From NCBI RefSeq assembly GCF_003725335.1, contig NZ_QIBY01000001.1:1-64000 (forward strand): a stretch of 64,000 nucleotides of DNA, in the 5' to 3' direction. This document shows positions 47,200-55,934 of the stretch, in pieces (position 1 is the first letter of the stretch; each line of letters begins with the position of its first letter). The notes below the pieces were generated by a model. It did not search any database, was not told the DNA's origin, and saw nothing but the letters and a program-made list of their open reading frames with translations. Source of the DNA: Parvibacter caecicola (GTDB lineage: Bacteria > Actinomycetota > Coriobacteriia > Coriobacteriales > Eggerthellaceae). Position numbers and translations under genes: made by a program.

Positions 47200-48525
47200 T
47201 TACTTGTCGGTGGGCTTGAACGGGCTTTCGGTGAGGCCCTCTTGGGCCAGCATCGCTTTCAGCACCGAGATGTCGGAGGAGACGTCCATCGACATGTCCT
47301 GGAACATCTCGTCCAGCTGCTTTTCGTAGGCCGCCTGCAGCACGTCTAAGGTCTGTTCGATTTCCTGGCGGGAAGAGGCGATGTTGCTCCCTTGCACCGG
47401 CTGCTCTTCCAGCGCATCGTAGGCGGTGAGCAGTTTGATGGTGGTGGGAAGGTAGATGTTGGTGAAGCGGGTCATGCCGTCGATGAGGGAGGGCTCTTCG
47501 GCGGCGCGGGCCAGAATGCGGCTCACCAGCTCTTCGATGGCCACGATTTTTCGGCTCACTTCCTCGTCGTCAATGGCCGCGTCCAGGTCTTTCATCTGCT
47601 GCACGTAGTGCTCGCCCTCCTTGAGGAAGGTCTTTTGGGCGTCGGTAAGCCGCGAGGGCTCACCGGTTTTGCGGGATGATGGGCGCGTCTGCTCTTCTTC
47701 CAGGCTCTTCTTGCGCCTCTGCGCCTCGTCCGCCTGCGCCTGCCGGTAGTAGTGGTAGGCATTGTCGGTGACCATGAGGCAGGTGGCGTTGTCGTCCAGG
47801 TGCCCTTGGGGCAAGCTGCCGTTTTTGATGAGCTTGCGGCAAAGTGCCGTAAGCTTGGCGGGGCTCTTCTGCATTTGGGCGGAGAGCTCTTGGATGGTTA
47901 CCACCTCGCGGCTGCCGGTGATGCGCTTGATGGATTTCAGGGCGCTGCCGGCCCGCAGGCGATTGATGCCCGCCGCCAGCAGCCAAATGGAAAGCCCCAG
48001 GGCGATGAGCGGCGGCAGCAGGTAGTCGAAGAAATACTCGGGGGATTGCACGGCAATCACGGACATCAGCTCCTCCATCGCCACATTGGCGAAGCTGACA
48101 GTGAAGATGCCGCCCAGCGCCGACATCCACACCCCGGCGTTGCTCTTGCCCTTGACAGGGGTAAACCGGGCGTTGATGGCGCGGGTGCGGGCCGCTTTCG
48201 CGCGCTTTTCGGCGGCGGCCGCCTGCTGCTGGGCCGCAAGTTCCTGCTGATGGGCCAGCGCTTGGCGCATTTTCTCGGCCTTCTTGGCGCTGTGCTGCTG
48301 GTAGCTGCCCACTGCTTGGCCGATGGCACTGCCCAGCGCGCTGCCGCCGGCGGCCAGGCCTTTGCCCACCGTGTCGCCGATGCTGCGGCAAAGCTGCTCG
48401 AATTCCTCCGGGGTCATGCTGCCCGCGGGAGAGCCTTTCGGCTGCTCCGGTGCGAAGGGGGGCACCTCGTAGGTCCCCGACTCTTGCTGTTGGTTTCCGT
48501 TGGTTCCGTTTGCGGGTGAAGTCAT
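47200..48525 (-). CDS. XpaC-like membrane-associated protein
   Basis: This 441-residue protein has an N-terminal polar region with a coiled coil (about 65-110, Gln/Ala/Lys-rich) and two hydrophobic segments (about 128-150 and 163-185). Its C-terminal helical domain has IYLPTTIKLLTAYDALEE and EIEQTLDVLQAAYEKQLDEMFQD, which are the XpaC (5-bromo-4-chloroindolyl phosphate hydrolysis) signatures. Between the membrane part and the XpaC domain sits a segment reading TGSREVVTIQELSAQMQKSPAKLTALCRKLIKNG that resembles a winged-helix/PCI motif. The gene is co-transcribed with the TelA gene. The function is unknown; envelope stress is a reasonable guess. Confidence 0.82.
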   Translation of the reverse strand: MTSPANGTNGNQQQESGTYEVPPFAPEQPKGSPAGSMTPEEFEQLCRSIGDTVGKGLAAGGSALGSAIGQAVGSYQQHSAKKAEKMRQALAHQQELAAQQQAAAAEKRAKAARTRAINARFTPVKGKSNAGVWMSALGGIFTVSFANVAMEELMSVIAVQSPEYFFDYLLPPLIALGLSIWLLAAGINRLRAGSALKSIKRITGSREVVTIQELSAQMQKSPAKLTALCRKLIKNGSLPQGHLDDNATCLMVTDNAYHYYRQAQADEAQRRKKSLEEEQTRPSSRKTGEPSRLTDAQKTFLKEGEHYVQQMKDLDAAIDDEEVSRKIVAIEELVSRILARAAEEPSLIDGMTRFTNIYLPTTIKLLTAYDALEEQPVQGSNIASSRQEIEQTLDVLQAAYEKQLDEMFQDMSMDVSSDISVLKAMLAQEGLTESPFKPTDK

Positions 48526-48691
48526 GGGCGTCCTTTAATGCCATAGATGTGCGAAGAATTGCGTCCACTGCTGTGTTGGGGCACAGTCAGCCATCATACC
48601 ATAGACCGATGGGGCTAATTCCGCGGCGGCCCGCTTGAACCGGCGCCGTTGCGACCGTTTTTGGTGGTTTGGGGGCGATGGCGCTTCCTTG

Positions 48692-48720
48692 CTGCAATCG
48701 GGGCCCTTAACGGGTAGAAT
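48692..48720 (+). promoter_or_regulatory. promoter of the lipoprotein gene at 48753
   Basis: CTGCAA (48692-48697) and TAGAAT (48715-48720) are 17 bases apart. AAGGAGGG precedes the GTG start. The promoter lies in the region divergent from the XpaC-TelA pair. Confidence 0.5.
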
Positions 48721-48752
48721 TTCCCTACATATTATATAGCAAGGAGGGTGTT

Positions 48753-49691
48753 GTGATTACTTTCAGCTTCAAGCAGCTGCGCCAAGTGCGCAGTGGGTGC
48801 AACTCTGTCGCAGGACGTCTCGCCTGCGCGGTGGCGCTGGTGGCCGTTGCCATGGTGGCGGGGTGCTCGTCGCCGGAGGTGCCGGAAGCGCAGCCGGCCA
48901 CGGAACAGGGGCAGCCCATGAGCCGCGACGGCGCTGCGCCCGAAGAGCACGTGGGGGAAACCAGCCGAGCCATGGTGATTGCCGTGGGGGAGCAGGTGCT
49001 GTTGGTGAACACTGAAACCCAGGCCCCCTATTACCCCACCATTCCCGAAGGCGGCCTGACCGACGTCGAGGGCGGGCCCATCTCCCCCGACCAACTGGCG
49101 GTGGGCAACGTGGTCGAGGTGACCGGCAACGGCATCATGCTGGAAAGCTATCCGGGGCAGTACCCCGGTGTCACGGCCATTCGGGTGGTGGAGCAGGGCA
49201 AGCCCGAAGACGCCCAGAAGTACCAGGCCCTCATCGATGAGCTGGCGGCGTCCGGCGCCACCGAGGGGGCGGTGCCCTTCGCTTCGGCCGCCTACCGCAC
49301 CGAGACCGCCGACGCTTCGCTTCTGCTCGAGCCCGCGGGCTACACCTGGGAAATGCCGGACGGCACGGTGGACAGCCAAGAGCTCAATCTCACGGAGGCC
49401 GACGGCAGCGTCACCACCTCCTTAAACGATGCCCGCATTTCCGACAAGACCGACGTGACGGTGATGTTTGACGTTCCCGCCCAGGGGGTGGCGGTCACCC
49501 GCATGCCCCTGGCCGCCACCGCTTCCGGCCACGCGGTTGACGCCACGGCCGCTGAAGAGGCGGTGGAGTGCTTGCTCTCCGGTTCCGATGCGGCGTTTTC
49601 CATTCAACCGGACAGCCTGTACGTGGTGTCCGCCAACTTCGAGGCCGGTCAGGTGATATACGCTTTCGTAGCGCTGCCGCCCCGCTCCTAG
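48753..49691 (+). CDS. secreted lipoprotein of unknown function
   Basis: This 312-residue protein has an N-terminal signal and a lipobox VAGC (C38), so it should be lipidated outside the membrane. Residues about 60-130 resemble a small beta-barrel (VIAVGEQVLLVNTETQAPY, VVEVTGNGIMLES), followed by an Asp/Thr-rich region and a final VSANFEAGQVIYAFVAL strand. I do not recognise the family. The GTG with AAGGAGGG is a confident start. phoH follows 20 bases later but appears to have its own promoter. Confidence 0.7.
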   Translation: MITFSFKQLRQVRSGCNSVAGRLACAVALVAVAMVAGCSSPEVPEAQPATEQGQPMSRDGAAPEEHVGETSRAMVIAVGEQVLLVNTETQAPYYPTIPEGGLTDVEGGPISPDQLAVGNVVEVTGNGIMLESYPGQYPGVTAIRVVEQGKPEDAQKYQALIDELAASGATEGAVPFASAAYRTETADASLLLEPAGYTWEMPDGTVDSQELNLTEADGSVTTSLNDARISDKTDVTVMFDVPAQGVAVTRMPLAATASGHAVDATAAEEAVECLLSGSDAAFSIQPDSLYVVSANFEAGQVIYAFVALPPRS

Positions 49692-49698
49692 CCTTGTG

Positions 49699-49705
49699 AT
49701 ACCAT
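49699..49705 (+). promoter_or_regulatory. extended -10 box just before phoH
   Basis: TG-A-TACCAT (TACCAT at 49700-49705) ends six bases before the phoH ATG at 49712. No ribosome site fits between, so a leaderless transcript beginning at or next to the ATG is likely. Confidence 0.4.
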
Positions 49706-49711
49706 GGATTC

Positions 49712-50674
49712 ATGACCAATACCACGCAAATCCTCATAACCGTGCCCCCCGAAGCGCCCATGGCGTCTGTGGTGGGGCAGGCCGATTGCCTCCTGCATCA
49801 GCTGCAGGAGGCTTTTAACGCTCGCATCACCGTGCGGGGCAACCAGATTGCCATCGATGGCGACGAGGTGGAATTGCAGCAGCTCACCGCCCTGTTCAGC
49901 GAGCTGATCAAGATGGCGCAGGAAGGGGAGGGGCCCACGGTGGATCATCTGGCCCATTCCATCGACCTGCTGCGCCGCGCCGAGTATTCCCCCTCGCTTC
50001 TGCGGGAGGACATCCTGCTCACTTACCGGGGCCGGGCCATTCGCCCCAAAACCGCCGGCCAGAAGCGCTACGTGGACGCCATTCGCCAAAACACCGTGAC
50101 GTTTGGCGTCGGTCCGGCCGGCACCGGCAAAACCTACCTGGCCATGGCCATGGCGGTGGCGGCCCTGAAGCGCAAAGAGGTGGGGCGCATCATCCTCACC
50201 CGTCCCATCATCGAAGCGGGGGAGAACCTGGGCTTTCTCCCCGGCACTCTTACCGAGAAGGTGGACCCCTACATCCGCCCCCTTTACGATGCCCTCTACG
50301 ACATGACCGACAGCGAGCGGGCCAACCAGCTCATCGAGTGCGGCACCATCGAGATAGCCCCGCTGGCCTTCATGCGCGGCCGCACCTTGAACGACAGCTT
50401 CATTATTTTGGACGAGGCCCAGAACACCAAGCCGGAGCAGATGAAGATGTTCCTCACAAGGCTGGGCTTCGGGTCGAAGATGGTCATCACAGGGGACATC
50501 TCTCAAACCGACCTCACCTTCGGTACTTCCGGGTTGGTGCACGTGCGCCCCATTTTGGAGGGCATGGGCGATATCGCCTTCTGTGATTTCACCGGCAAAG
50601 ACGTTGTGCGTCATTCCCTGGTGGCCCGCATCGTGGCCGCCTACGAGGGCGCCCGCGGAAAGGAAACCGCTTAA
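49712..50674 (+). CDS. PhoH-like ATPase
   Basis: This 320-residue P-loop protein has Walker A GPAGTGKTYLA (from residue 134) and Walker B FIILDEAQNTK. VITGDISQTDL is the third helicase-like motif, with a small RNA-binding-like N-terminal domain. PhoH proteins are predicted RNA-linked ATPases, and the position before ybeY is conserved across bacteria. ybeY begins immediately at the next base after its stop. No ribosome site is seen. Confidence 0.92.
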   Translation: MTNTTQILITVPPEAPMASVVGQADCLLHQLQEAFNARITVRGNQIAIDGDEVELQQLTALFSELIKMAQEGEGPTVDHLAHSIDLLRRAEYSPSLLREDILLTYRGRAIRPKTAGQKRYVDAIRQNTVTFGVGPAGTGKTYLAMAMAVAALKRKEVGRIILTRPIIEAGENLGFLPGTLTEKVDPYIRPLYDALYDMTDSERANQLIECGTIEIAPLAFMRGRTLNDSFIILDEAQNTKPEQMKMFLTRLGFGSKMVITGDISQTDLTFGTSGLVHVRPILEGMGDIAFCDFTGKDVVRHSLVARIVAAYEGARGKETA

Positions 50675-51154
50675 ATGGACATTCTGATCAGCTACGATTA
50701 CCGCGAGGAAGACCTCAAGCCGTTGCCGCTGCGCGAGCTCACCCAGTTCGTGCTGGCCAGCGAAGGGAAGCCCTTCAACACCGAGGTGTCGGTGAGCTTC
50801 GTGGACAATCCGTCCATCGCGGTGCTAAACGAGCGGTTCCGCGGCATCGCGGGGCCCACCGACGTGCTGTCCTTCGAATGCGACAACGTTGAGGACGAGT
50901 GCTCTTGCCAGGAGCGGGAAGACCCCATCTACGAGCTGGGCGACGTGGTGATTGCGGCCGACGTGGCCGAAGCGCAAACCCACGAGTACGGCACCTCCTT
51001 CGAGGAAGAGGTGTCGCTTTTGCTGGTGCACGGGCTTTTGCACCTGTGCGGCTACGACCATATCGAAGACGACGACGCCGTTGTGATGGAGGGGCGCGAG
51101 AAGGAGCTGCTGGGGGCCTGGGCCGAACGGCGCCGCGCCGAGGCGGCGGAATAG
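50675..51154 (+). CDS. ybeY: endoribonuclease YbeY
   Basis: This 159-residue zinc RNase has the invariant H-x3-H-x5-H motif HGLLHLCGYDH (H119, H123, H129). The conserved FRGIAGPTDVLSFE loop is present, and it acts in 16S rRNA 3'-end maturation and ribosome quality control. The ATG directly abuts the phoH stop, and dgkA starts six bases after its own stop. Confidence 0.95.
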   Translation: MDILISYDYREEDLKPLPLRELTQFVLASEGKPFNTEVSVSFVDNPSIAVLNERFRGIAGPTDVLSFECDNVEDECSCQEREDPIYELGDVVIAADVAEAQTHEYGTSFEEEVSLLLVHGLLHLCGYDHIEDDDAVVMEGREKELLGAWAERRRAEAAE

Positions 51155-51160
51155 GGCCGC

Positions 51161-51550
51161 ATGGAGCAGCAGCCGTCCCCGAAAACGAAGATCACCCTTT
51201 CGCAGGCCTTCCGGTGCGCCGGCAGCGGCGTAATCGGTTGCGTGCGCACCCAGCGCAACATGAAGATCCACGTTGCGGCGGCCGTTGCCGTGGTGGTGGC
51301 CGGCCTGCTGTGCCGTCTTGCCCCCCTTGAGTGGTGCGCCGTGGCGCTGTGCATCGGCGCGGTTTGCACGCTGGAGTGCGTGAACACGGCCGTGGAGGCG
51401 GCGGTCGATTTGGTGACGGAGGAATACCACCCGTTGGCCAAAGTGGCGAAAGATTGCGCCGCTGGCGCGGTGCTGGTGGCTGCGGCGGCCTCGGTGGCGG
51501 TGGGGATGCTGGTGTTTGTCCCGGCTATTTGCCGGTTGTTAGGGCAGTAG
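51161..51550 (+). CDS. dgkA: diacylglycerol/undecaprenol kinase (DgkA family)
   Basis: This 129-residue membrane protein has three helices and the DgkA signature ECVNTAVEAAVDLV, followed by KDCAAGAVLVAAAASVAVG. In Gram-positive bacteria the enzyme phosphorylates undecaprenol for cell-wall lipid recycling. The usual ELLNTAIE glutamate is kept. It belongs to the conserved phoH-ybeY-dgkA-era string, and era starts 28 bases later. Confidence 0.93.
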   Translation: MEQQPSPKTKITLSQAFRCAGSGVIGCVRTQRNMKIHVAAAVAVVVAGLLCRLAPLEWCAVALCIGAVCTLECVNTAVEAAVDLVTEEYHPLAKVAKDCAAGAVLVAAAASVAVGMLVFVPAICRLLGQ

Positions 51551-51578
51551 CGGCGCGTTGGCGCCGAGGAGGAAGGGC

Positions 51579-52490
51579 ATGCTTGTGACCGAGGAGTTTC
51601 GTTCCGGGTTCGTCACCCTGGTGGGGCGCCCCAATGCGGGGAAATCCACCCTGATCAACGCCATTATGGGCAAGAAGATCGCCATCACCTCTTCCACGGT
51701 GCAAACCACCCGTCATCGGTTCCGCGCGGTGCTGAACTGCCCCGACTTCCAAATGATCATGGTGGACACCCCCGGCCTGCACAAGCCGAAGGACGCGCTG
51801 GGGGAAGAGCTGAACACCTCCGCCCTCAAAGCGCTGGAGGATGTGGACGTGGCGGCGTTTCTAGTGGACGCCTCCAAGCCCATCGGCAAGGGGGACCGCT
51901 GGATTGCCGAGCAGCTGCAGCGCAGCTGCGCCAAGAAGATATGCGTGCTGTCCAAGATAGACCTCGCCGACGACCGGCAGATTTCCGCCCAGCGGGAGGC
52001 GGCCGAGCAGTTGGGGCAGTGGGATGCGATGGTAGCGCTGTCGGCGGTGACTGGCTACAACGTGGAGGCCTTCGTGGAGGAGGCGGAGCAGCTGCTGCCG
52101 CCGGGGCCGGCGTGGTTCCCCCGCGACATGGAAACCGACCAGCCGCTTGAGGTGATGATCGCCGAGTTCATCCGCGAGAAGATACTGCGCAGCTTCAACG
52201 ACGAGATTCCCCATGCCATCGGCGTGGCGGTGGACGAGTTCGAATACGATCGCAGGAAAGACCTGTACCGCATCTTCGCCATCATCTACGTGGAGCGCGA
52301 CAGCCAGAAGGGCATCATCATCGGGAAGAAGGGGCAGGCCATCAAGGCTATCGGCATCGAGGCGCGGGAAGATTTGGAACACCTGCTGGGGTGCAGGGTT
52401 TTCCTGGACCTGTCGGTGAAGGTGCGCAAGAACTGGCGCCGCGACGCGAACCAGATTCGCCGTTTCGGTTACGGGGACGGTGTGGCTTAG
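51579..52490 (+). CDS. era: GTPase Era
   Basis: This 303-residue ribosome-assembly GTPase has G1 GRPNAGKST (16-24), the switch region TVQTTRHRFR, G3 DTPGLHKP, G4 SKID and a C-terminal KH domain (GIIIGKKGQAIKAIG). It binds 16S rRNA near its 3' end. The ATG at 51579 has GAGGAAGGG upstream. An earlier in-frame start adds seven residues without a better ribosome site. Confidence 0.95.
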   Translation: MLVTEEFRSGFVTLVGRPNAGKSTLINAIMGKKIAITSSTVQTTRHRFRAVLNCPDFQMIMVDTPGLHKPKDALGEELNTSALKALEDVDVAAFLVDASKPIGKGDRWIAEQLQRSCAKKICVLSKIDLADDRQISAQREAAEQLGQWDAMVALSAVTGYNVEAFVEEAEQLLPPGPAWFPRDMETDQPLEVMIAEFIREKILRSFNDEIPHAIGVAVDEFEYDRRKDLYRIFAIIYVERDSQKGIIIGKKGQAIKAIGIEAREDLEHLLGCRVFLDLSVKVRKNWRRDANQIRRFGYGDGVA

Positions 52491-52572
52491 CTGCGCTGCC
52501 CTGGTGGCCATCGCAACAGCTCGGCGCTGCGGCGCACAGAGGTAAATTTTCGCTTTCGGTATACAGCGGCCC

Positions 52573-52600
52573 TTCAAGTGCGCGATTTTTCTCGTACAAT
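52573..52600 (+). promoter_or_regulatory. promoter of the zinc-ribbon/PASTA gene
   Basis: TTCAAG (52573-52578) and TACAAT (52595-52600) are 16 bases apart, 33 bases before the ATG at 52633. The gene is therefore likely to be transcribed apart from era. Confidence 0.55.
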
Positions 52601-52632
52601 ATGAGCGACCATGCCAAGAGACGGGATGCTTC

Positions 52633-54543
52633 ATGATCTGCCCCCAGTGCCATCAAGAAAACGAAGACAACGCTGCGGAATGCGCTCATTGCGGCGCCCC
52701 TTTGAGCGACGAGGGCTCCAAAGGGGCATCTCCCAGCGCGCTGATTTCCGAGTCGCTTGAGGAAGTGCGCTCCATGGCCGCGGTGCCGGAAGTGCTTGCG
52801 GCCGAAAAGATTCTAGGCGCTCAGGACAGCGGTGCCGAAGCCGCCGTTCGCAAGGAGAAGCTGGCCGAGGTGGTGCCCGAGCCGGTGGTGCCCTCTAAGG
52901 CTGGGCTTGCCACGCAGGTGCCGGTGCCCGAACCTCCGTCCAAAACAGGGCTTTCCGACAAGATTCCCGTTGTGGATGACGTTCCGGCGGTTTCCGAGGC
53001 CGCCCGCCTGAAGAGCAGCGGCCCCGTTCCGGCAGTGTACGTTGAAGAGTCCATGGCGCCATCGGTGGCCAAAGAGGCCGCCGAGCTGTTCGAGGGCTCC
53101 GATTACGATGAGCTTTCCGCCCCCGCCCTGGATTTTTCCGGACTGGAGACCATCGTGGATTCCAGCTACGTGCCGCCGGCCCCCAGCCGCACGGGTGACA
53201 CCATGGAGATACCCGTTATCGAAGACGACGCTGCCCCCCGTGCCCGCCAGTTCGTGGGCGGAGACGACCCCAAACTGGCGAAGCAGCGCTCGAAAGAGCA
53301 GAAGAAGATAGACCGGGCCCTGGCCAAAGAGAAGAAAAAGAACGCCAAGGCCGCGAAGAAGGCGGCCGGCGCTGCGGCGGCCGGAGCGGTGGCTGCAACG
53401 GCGGTGGCGGCCGAGGCGGCCCATGCAGCTGAGGCGCCGGCTGCTGCAGCCGCTGCCGAGGGTGCCGCGCCCTCGCCCTGCGCGGCGCAGGCGGTCGAGA
53501 AGAAGGGCGATTCTGCTCCCAAGGCTTCTGCGGCTCCTCAAAAACCCGTTAGCGAGAAGGTCGCCTCAAAAGCGGCAGAGCCGGCGGCTCCCCGCAAGAA
53601 GTCGAAGGCGAAAGTAGTGGTGGTCTGCATTGTGCTGGTGGCCGTTGCCGCTGCAGCCGCCGCCGGGCTCACCTACCATTACGAGCTTTGGGGCGGCAGA
53701 ACCATCCCCAGCGTGATGGGGCAGCCGGCGGCCGAGGCCCAGCAAACGCTGGAAGCGGCCGGTTTCGCCGTTACGGTGCAGCAGGAAAAGAGCGACGAGC
53801 CCGAGGGCATCGTGCTGGCCCAAAGCCCTGAGGGCCGCAGGGCCGAAGCGGGATCGCTCGTCACTCTCACGGTGTCGGTGAGTCGCACCGTCCCCGCCGT
53901 GGTGGGTATGAGCGCCGATAACGCCTTGGCGGCGCTGGCGGCCGAGGGCTACAGTGCCGTTTCCCAAACTGAGCAGAAATCTAACGAGGCCGCCGGCACG
54001 GTGCTGGCCGTTACCCCTGAGGCGGGCACCAAGGCTCCTACCACACAGGAAATCGCCCTTACGGTGGCCGTGCCCTTCACTGTGCCCGATGTGGTTGGCA
54101 TGGACGGCGACCAGGCAAAAGAGGCGCTGTCGGCGGACTACGAGGTGGAGGTGCGCTACACCTACACCGAAGACGTGCAGCCGGGGTATGCGGTGAGCAC
54201 CGAGCCTGAGGCAGGCTCCCAGTTGAATTCCGGCGAGACGGTGGTTCTGTACCTGGCGAAGTCTCGCGCCGCCGAGTGCGTGGCCTACGCCCAGGCCTAC
54301 TTCAATTCCACCGACAAGTTCGTCATCGGCGGTGCCAATTACCGTATTGATCCGGCGAAGTTGACCATCGAGTACATCGGCGACGACACCATTCGCTACA
54401 CCGTGTCTGCCATCGAGTACGGCAGCATTTTCGGCATCGTGGTGGAGAACAACGCCGCCGGTTGGCAGAACCTCACCGGCACCATTCGCTGGGACGATCA
54501 GGGCAACAACGTGGCCTCCGACCCCAGCATCAAGCGCGCCTAG
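52633..54543 (+). CDS. zinc-ribbon / transmembrane / three-PASTA protein
   Basis: This 636-residue protein opens with a zinc ribbon (C3, C6, C17, C20: CPQC and CAHC). A long acidic Pro/Ser-rich region, a Lys/Ala-rich segment (about 220-325) and one membrane helix (327-346) follow. Then come three tandem PASTA repeats (about 356-417, 418-481, 482-544) and a final 90-residue domain I do not recognise. PASTA repeats bind cell-wall peptidoglycan or lipid II and usually sit behind a Ser/Thr kinase. Here the kinase is replaced by a zinc ribbon and a disordered tail, so it may be a scaffold or sensor. The repeats are extracytoplasmic if the positive-inside rule holds. Confidence 0.85.
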   Translation: MICPQCHQENEDNAAECAHCGAPLSDEGSKGASPSALISESLEEVRSMAAVPEVLAAEKILGAQDSGAEAAVRKEKLAEVVPEPVVPSKAGLATQVPVPEPPSKTGLSDKIPVVDDVPAVSEAARLKSSGPVPAVYVEESMAPSVAKEAAELFEGSDYDELSAPALDFSGLETIVDSSYVPPAPSRTGDTMEIPVIEDDAAPRARQFVGGDDPKLAKQRSKEQKKIDRALAKEKKKNAKAAKKAAGAAAAGAVAATAVAAEAAHAAEAPAAAAAAEGAAPSPCAAQAVEKKGDSAPKASAAPQKPVSEKVASKAAEPAAPRKKSKAKVVVVCIVLVAVAAAAAAGLTYHYELWGGRTIPSVMGQPAAEAQQTLEAAGFAVTVQQEKSDEPEGIVLAQSPEGRRAEAGSLVTLTVSVSRTVPAVVGMSADNALAALAAEGYSAVSQTEQKSNEAAGTVLAVTPEAGTKAPTTQEIALTVAVPFTVPDVVGMDGDQAKEALSADYEVEVRYTYTEDVQPGYAVSTEPEAGSQLNSGETVVLYLAKSRAAECVAYAQAYFNSTDKFVIGGANYRIDPAKLTIEYIGDDTIRYTVSAIEYGSIFGIVVENNAAGWQNLTGTIRWDDQGNNVASDPSIKRA

Positions 54544-54551
54544 GATAGGTT

Positions 54552-55289
54552 TTGGCGGGCCAGTCGTTTTGGGTGCGGGGGTTAGTGCTCCGCAAAACCA
54601 AGCTGGGGGAGTCCGACCTCATCGTTGAGCTTTTGAACGATGAGGGCTGCTTGGTGCGGGCCGTGGCCAAAGGCGCCCGCAAGCCCAAGAGCAGCTTCGC
54701 CAGCCGCCTGGAGCTGGGCAACTCGGTGGAGCTTCTGTGCGCTTCGGGGCGCGGCCTGGCTATCGTGCAGGAGTGCCGCCTGGTGAGCGCCCGCATGGGG
54801 CTGCGGCAAGATTACGACCGGTTGGTTTGCACCGAAGTGCTGTTGGAGCTTTTGTCCAAGTGCGCCCAGGAGGATTTGCCCCAGCCGAAGCTGCTGGCGA
54901 TGGCTGAGGCGGCGCTGGATGCGCTCGCAGCGGCGCCGGCAGCGGCGGCTCTGGGGCTTTTGGCGGCCGCATTTTTGAAGGTGCTGGCCTTCGTGGGCCT
55001 GCGCCCCGAGCTACGCCGTTGCGTGGTGTGCGGGCGCCCTGCCGCCGGTGCCACCCGCTTTTCCGACTTCGAGGGGGGCGTGGTGTGCGCCGAGTGCGGT
55101 TCGCGGGTGGAGGCCCGCTTCTACCCGGCCGAGGTGCTCTCTGCCGCTGCCTTTTTGCTCCATACGCCGTTTGCCCAGATTGCCGAAGCACCGGTTGCCT
55201 CCGAGGCTGCCCGTGAAGTGCTGCAGATGGCCGCCTCCCTTGCCCAAGTGCACCTGGATTTCACCCTCCGCAGCCTGCGCATGCTGTGA
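54552..55289 (+). CDS. recO: DNA repair protein RecO
   Basis: This 245-residue protein has an N-terminal OB fold (WVRGLVLRKTKLGESDLIVELL), a helical domain and a four-cysteine zinc finger (C157, C160, C179, C182). RecO helps RecFOR load RecA on gaps. It starts with TTG at 54552, nine bases after the previous stop; the ribosome site is weak. An era-recO neighbourhood is typical, here interrupted by the PASTA gene. Confidence 0.92.
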   Translation: MAGQSFWVRGLVLRKTKLGESDLIVELLNDEGCLVRAVAKGARKPKSSFASRLELGNSVELLCASGRGLAIVQECRLVSARMGLRQDYDRLVCTEVLLELLSKCAQEDLPQPKLLAMAEAALDALAAAPAAAALGLLAAAFLKVLAFVGLRPELRRCVVCGRPAAGATRFSDFEGGVVCAECGSRVEARFYPAEVLSAAAFLLHTPFAQIAEAPVASEAAREVLQMAASLAQVHLDFTLRSLRML

Positions 55290-55358
55290 CCTTGCCTTAG
55301 CGGCCAGGGGCAAGTTGTGACCGGTTCGGGGAGATTTTTGCCGGTGGGAAACTTTTTC

Positions 55359-55387
55359 TTGTGGCTTTATGGGGGCGTCCCTATACT
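55359..55387 (+). promoter_or_regulatory. promoter of rpsO
   Basis: TTGTGG (55359-55364) and TATACT (55382-55387) are exactly 17 bases apart. The predicted leader is about 115 bases and contains paired segments (GGGCC at 55431-55435 with GGCCC at 55446-55450), so there is room for an S15-binding structure. Confidence 0.65.
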
Positions 55388-55508
55388 TTAACGGCTGCCC
55401 ATTTGGCAGTGCGTCGATGCTTGGCTTTCACGGGCCACCCCATGAGGGCCCAGCTCTGACGATTTTGACATAAGGGCCACGGGCCCGGCATAGTTGAAAG
55501 GTGGAACA

Positions 55509-55796
55509 ATGGCCAACAAAGACAGCATCAGCAAAGAGCGCACCGCTGAGCTCATCCGCGAATTCGGCAAGGACGAGCACGACTCCGGCAGCGCCGAGGT
55601 GCAGGTGGCGATCCTCTCCGAGCGCATCCGCAACCTCACCGAGCACCTGAAGGTGCACAAGAAGGACAACCACACCCGCCGCGGTCTGATGATGCTCATC
55701 GGTAAGCGTCGCGGCCTGCTGAAGTACATTAAAGAGCGCGACATCGACAACTACCGCGCCCTCATCAAGAAGCTCGGCATTCGCGACAACATCTAA
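55509..55796 (+). CDS. rpsO: 30S ribosomal protein S15
   Basis: This 95-residue protein opens [20 protein letters not shown] and contains the conserved [25 protein letters not shown] and [12 protein letters not shown] segments. It binds the central domain of 16S rRNA early in assembly. AAAGGTGG precedes the ATG. The order rpsO-pnp is widely conserved. Confidence 0.97.
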   Translation: MANKDSISKERTAELIREFGKDEHDSGSAEVQVAILSERIRNLTEHLKVHKKDNHTRRGLMMLIGKRRGLLKYIKERDIDNYRALIKKLGIRDNI

Positions 55797-55934
55797 GTTG
55801 AAACCGTCAAGGCCCGCAGGTAAGCGGGCCTTGCGTTTAGGGGGCCGAAACCTCCTGCGCCGGGCATCCGGTGCGAAGCAGTGAAGAAGCTCGGCGGCAA
55901 TAGGGCCGGCGAGGCGAAGAGAAAGAAAAAGCAT

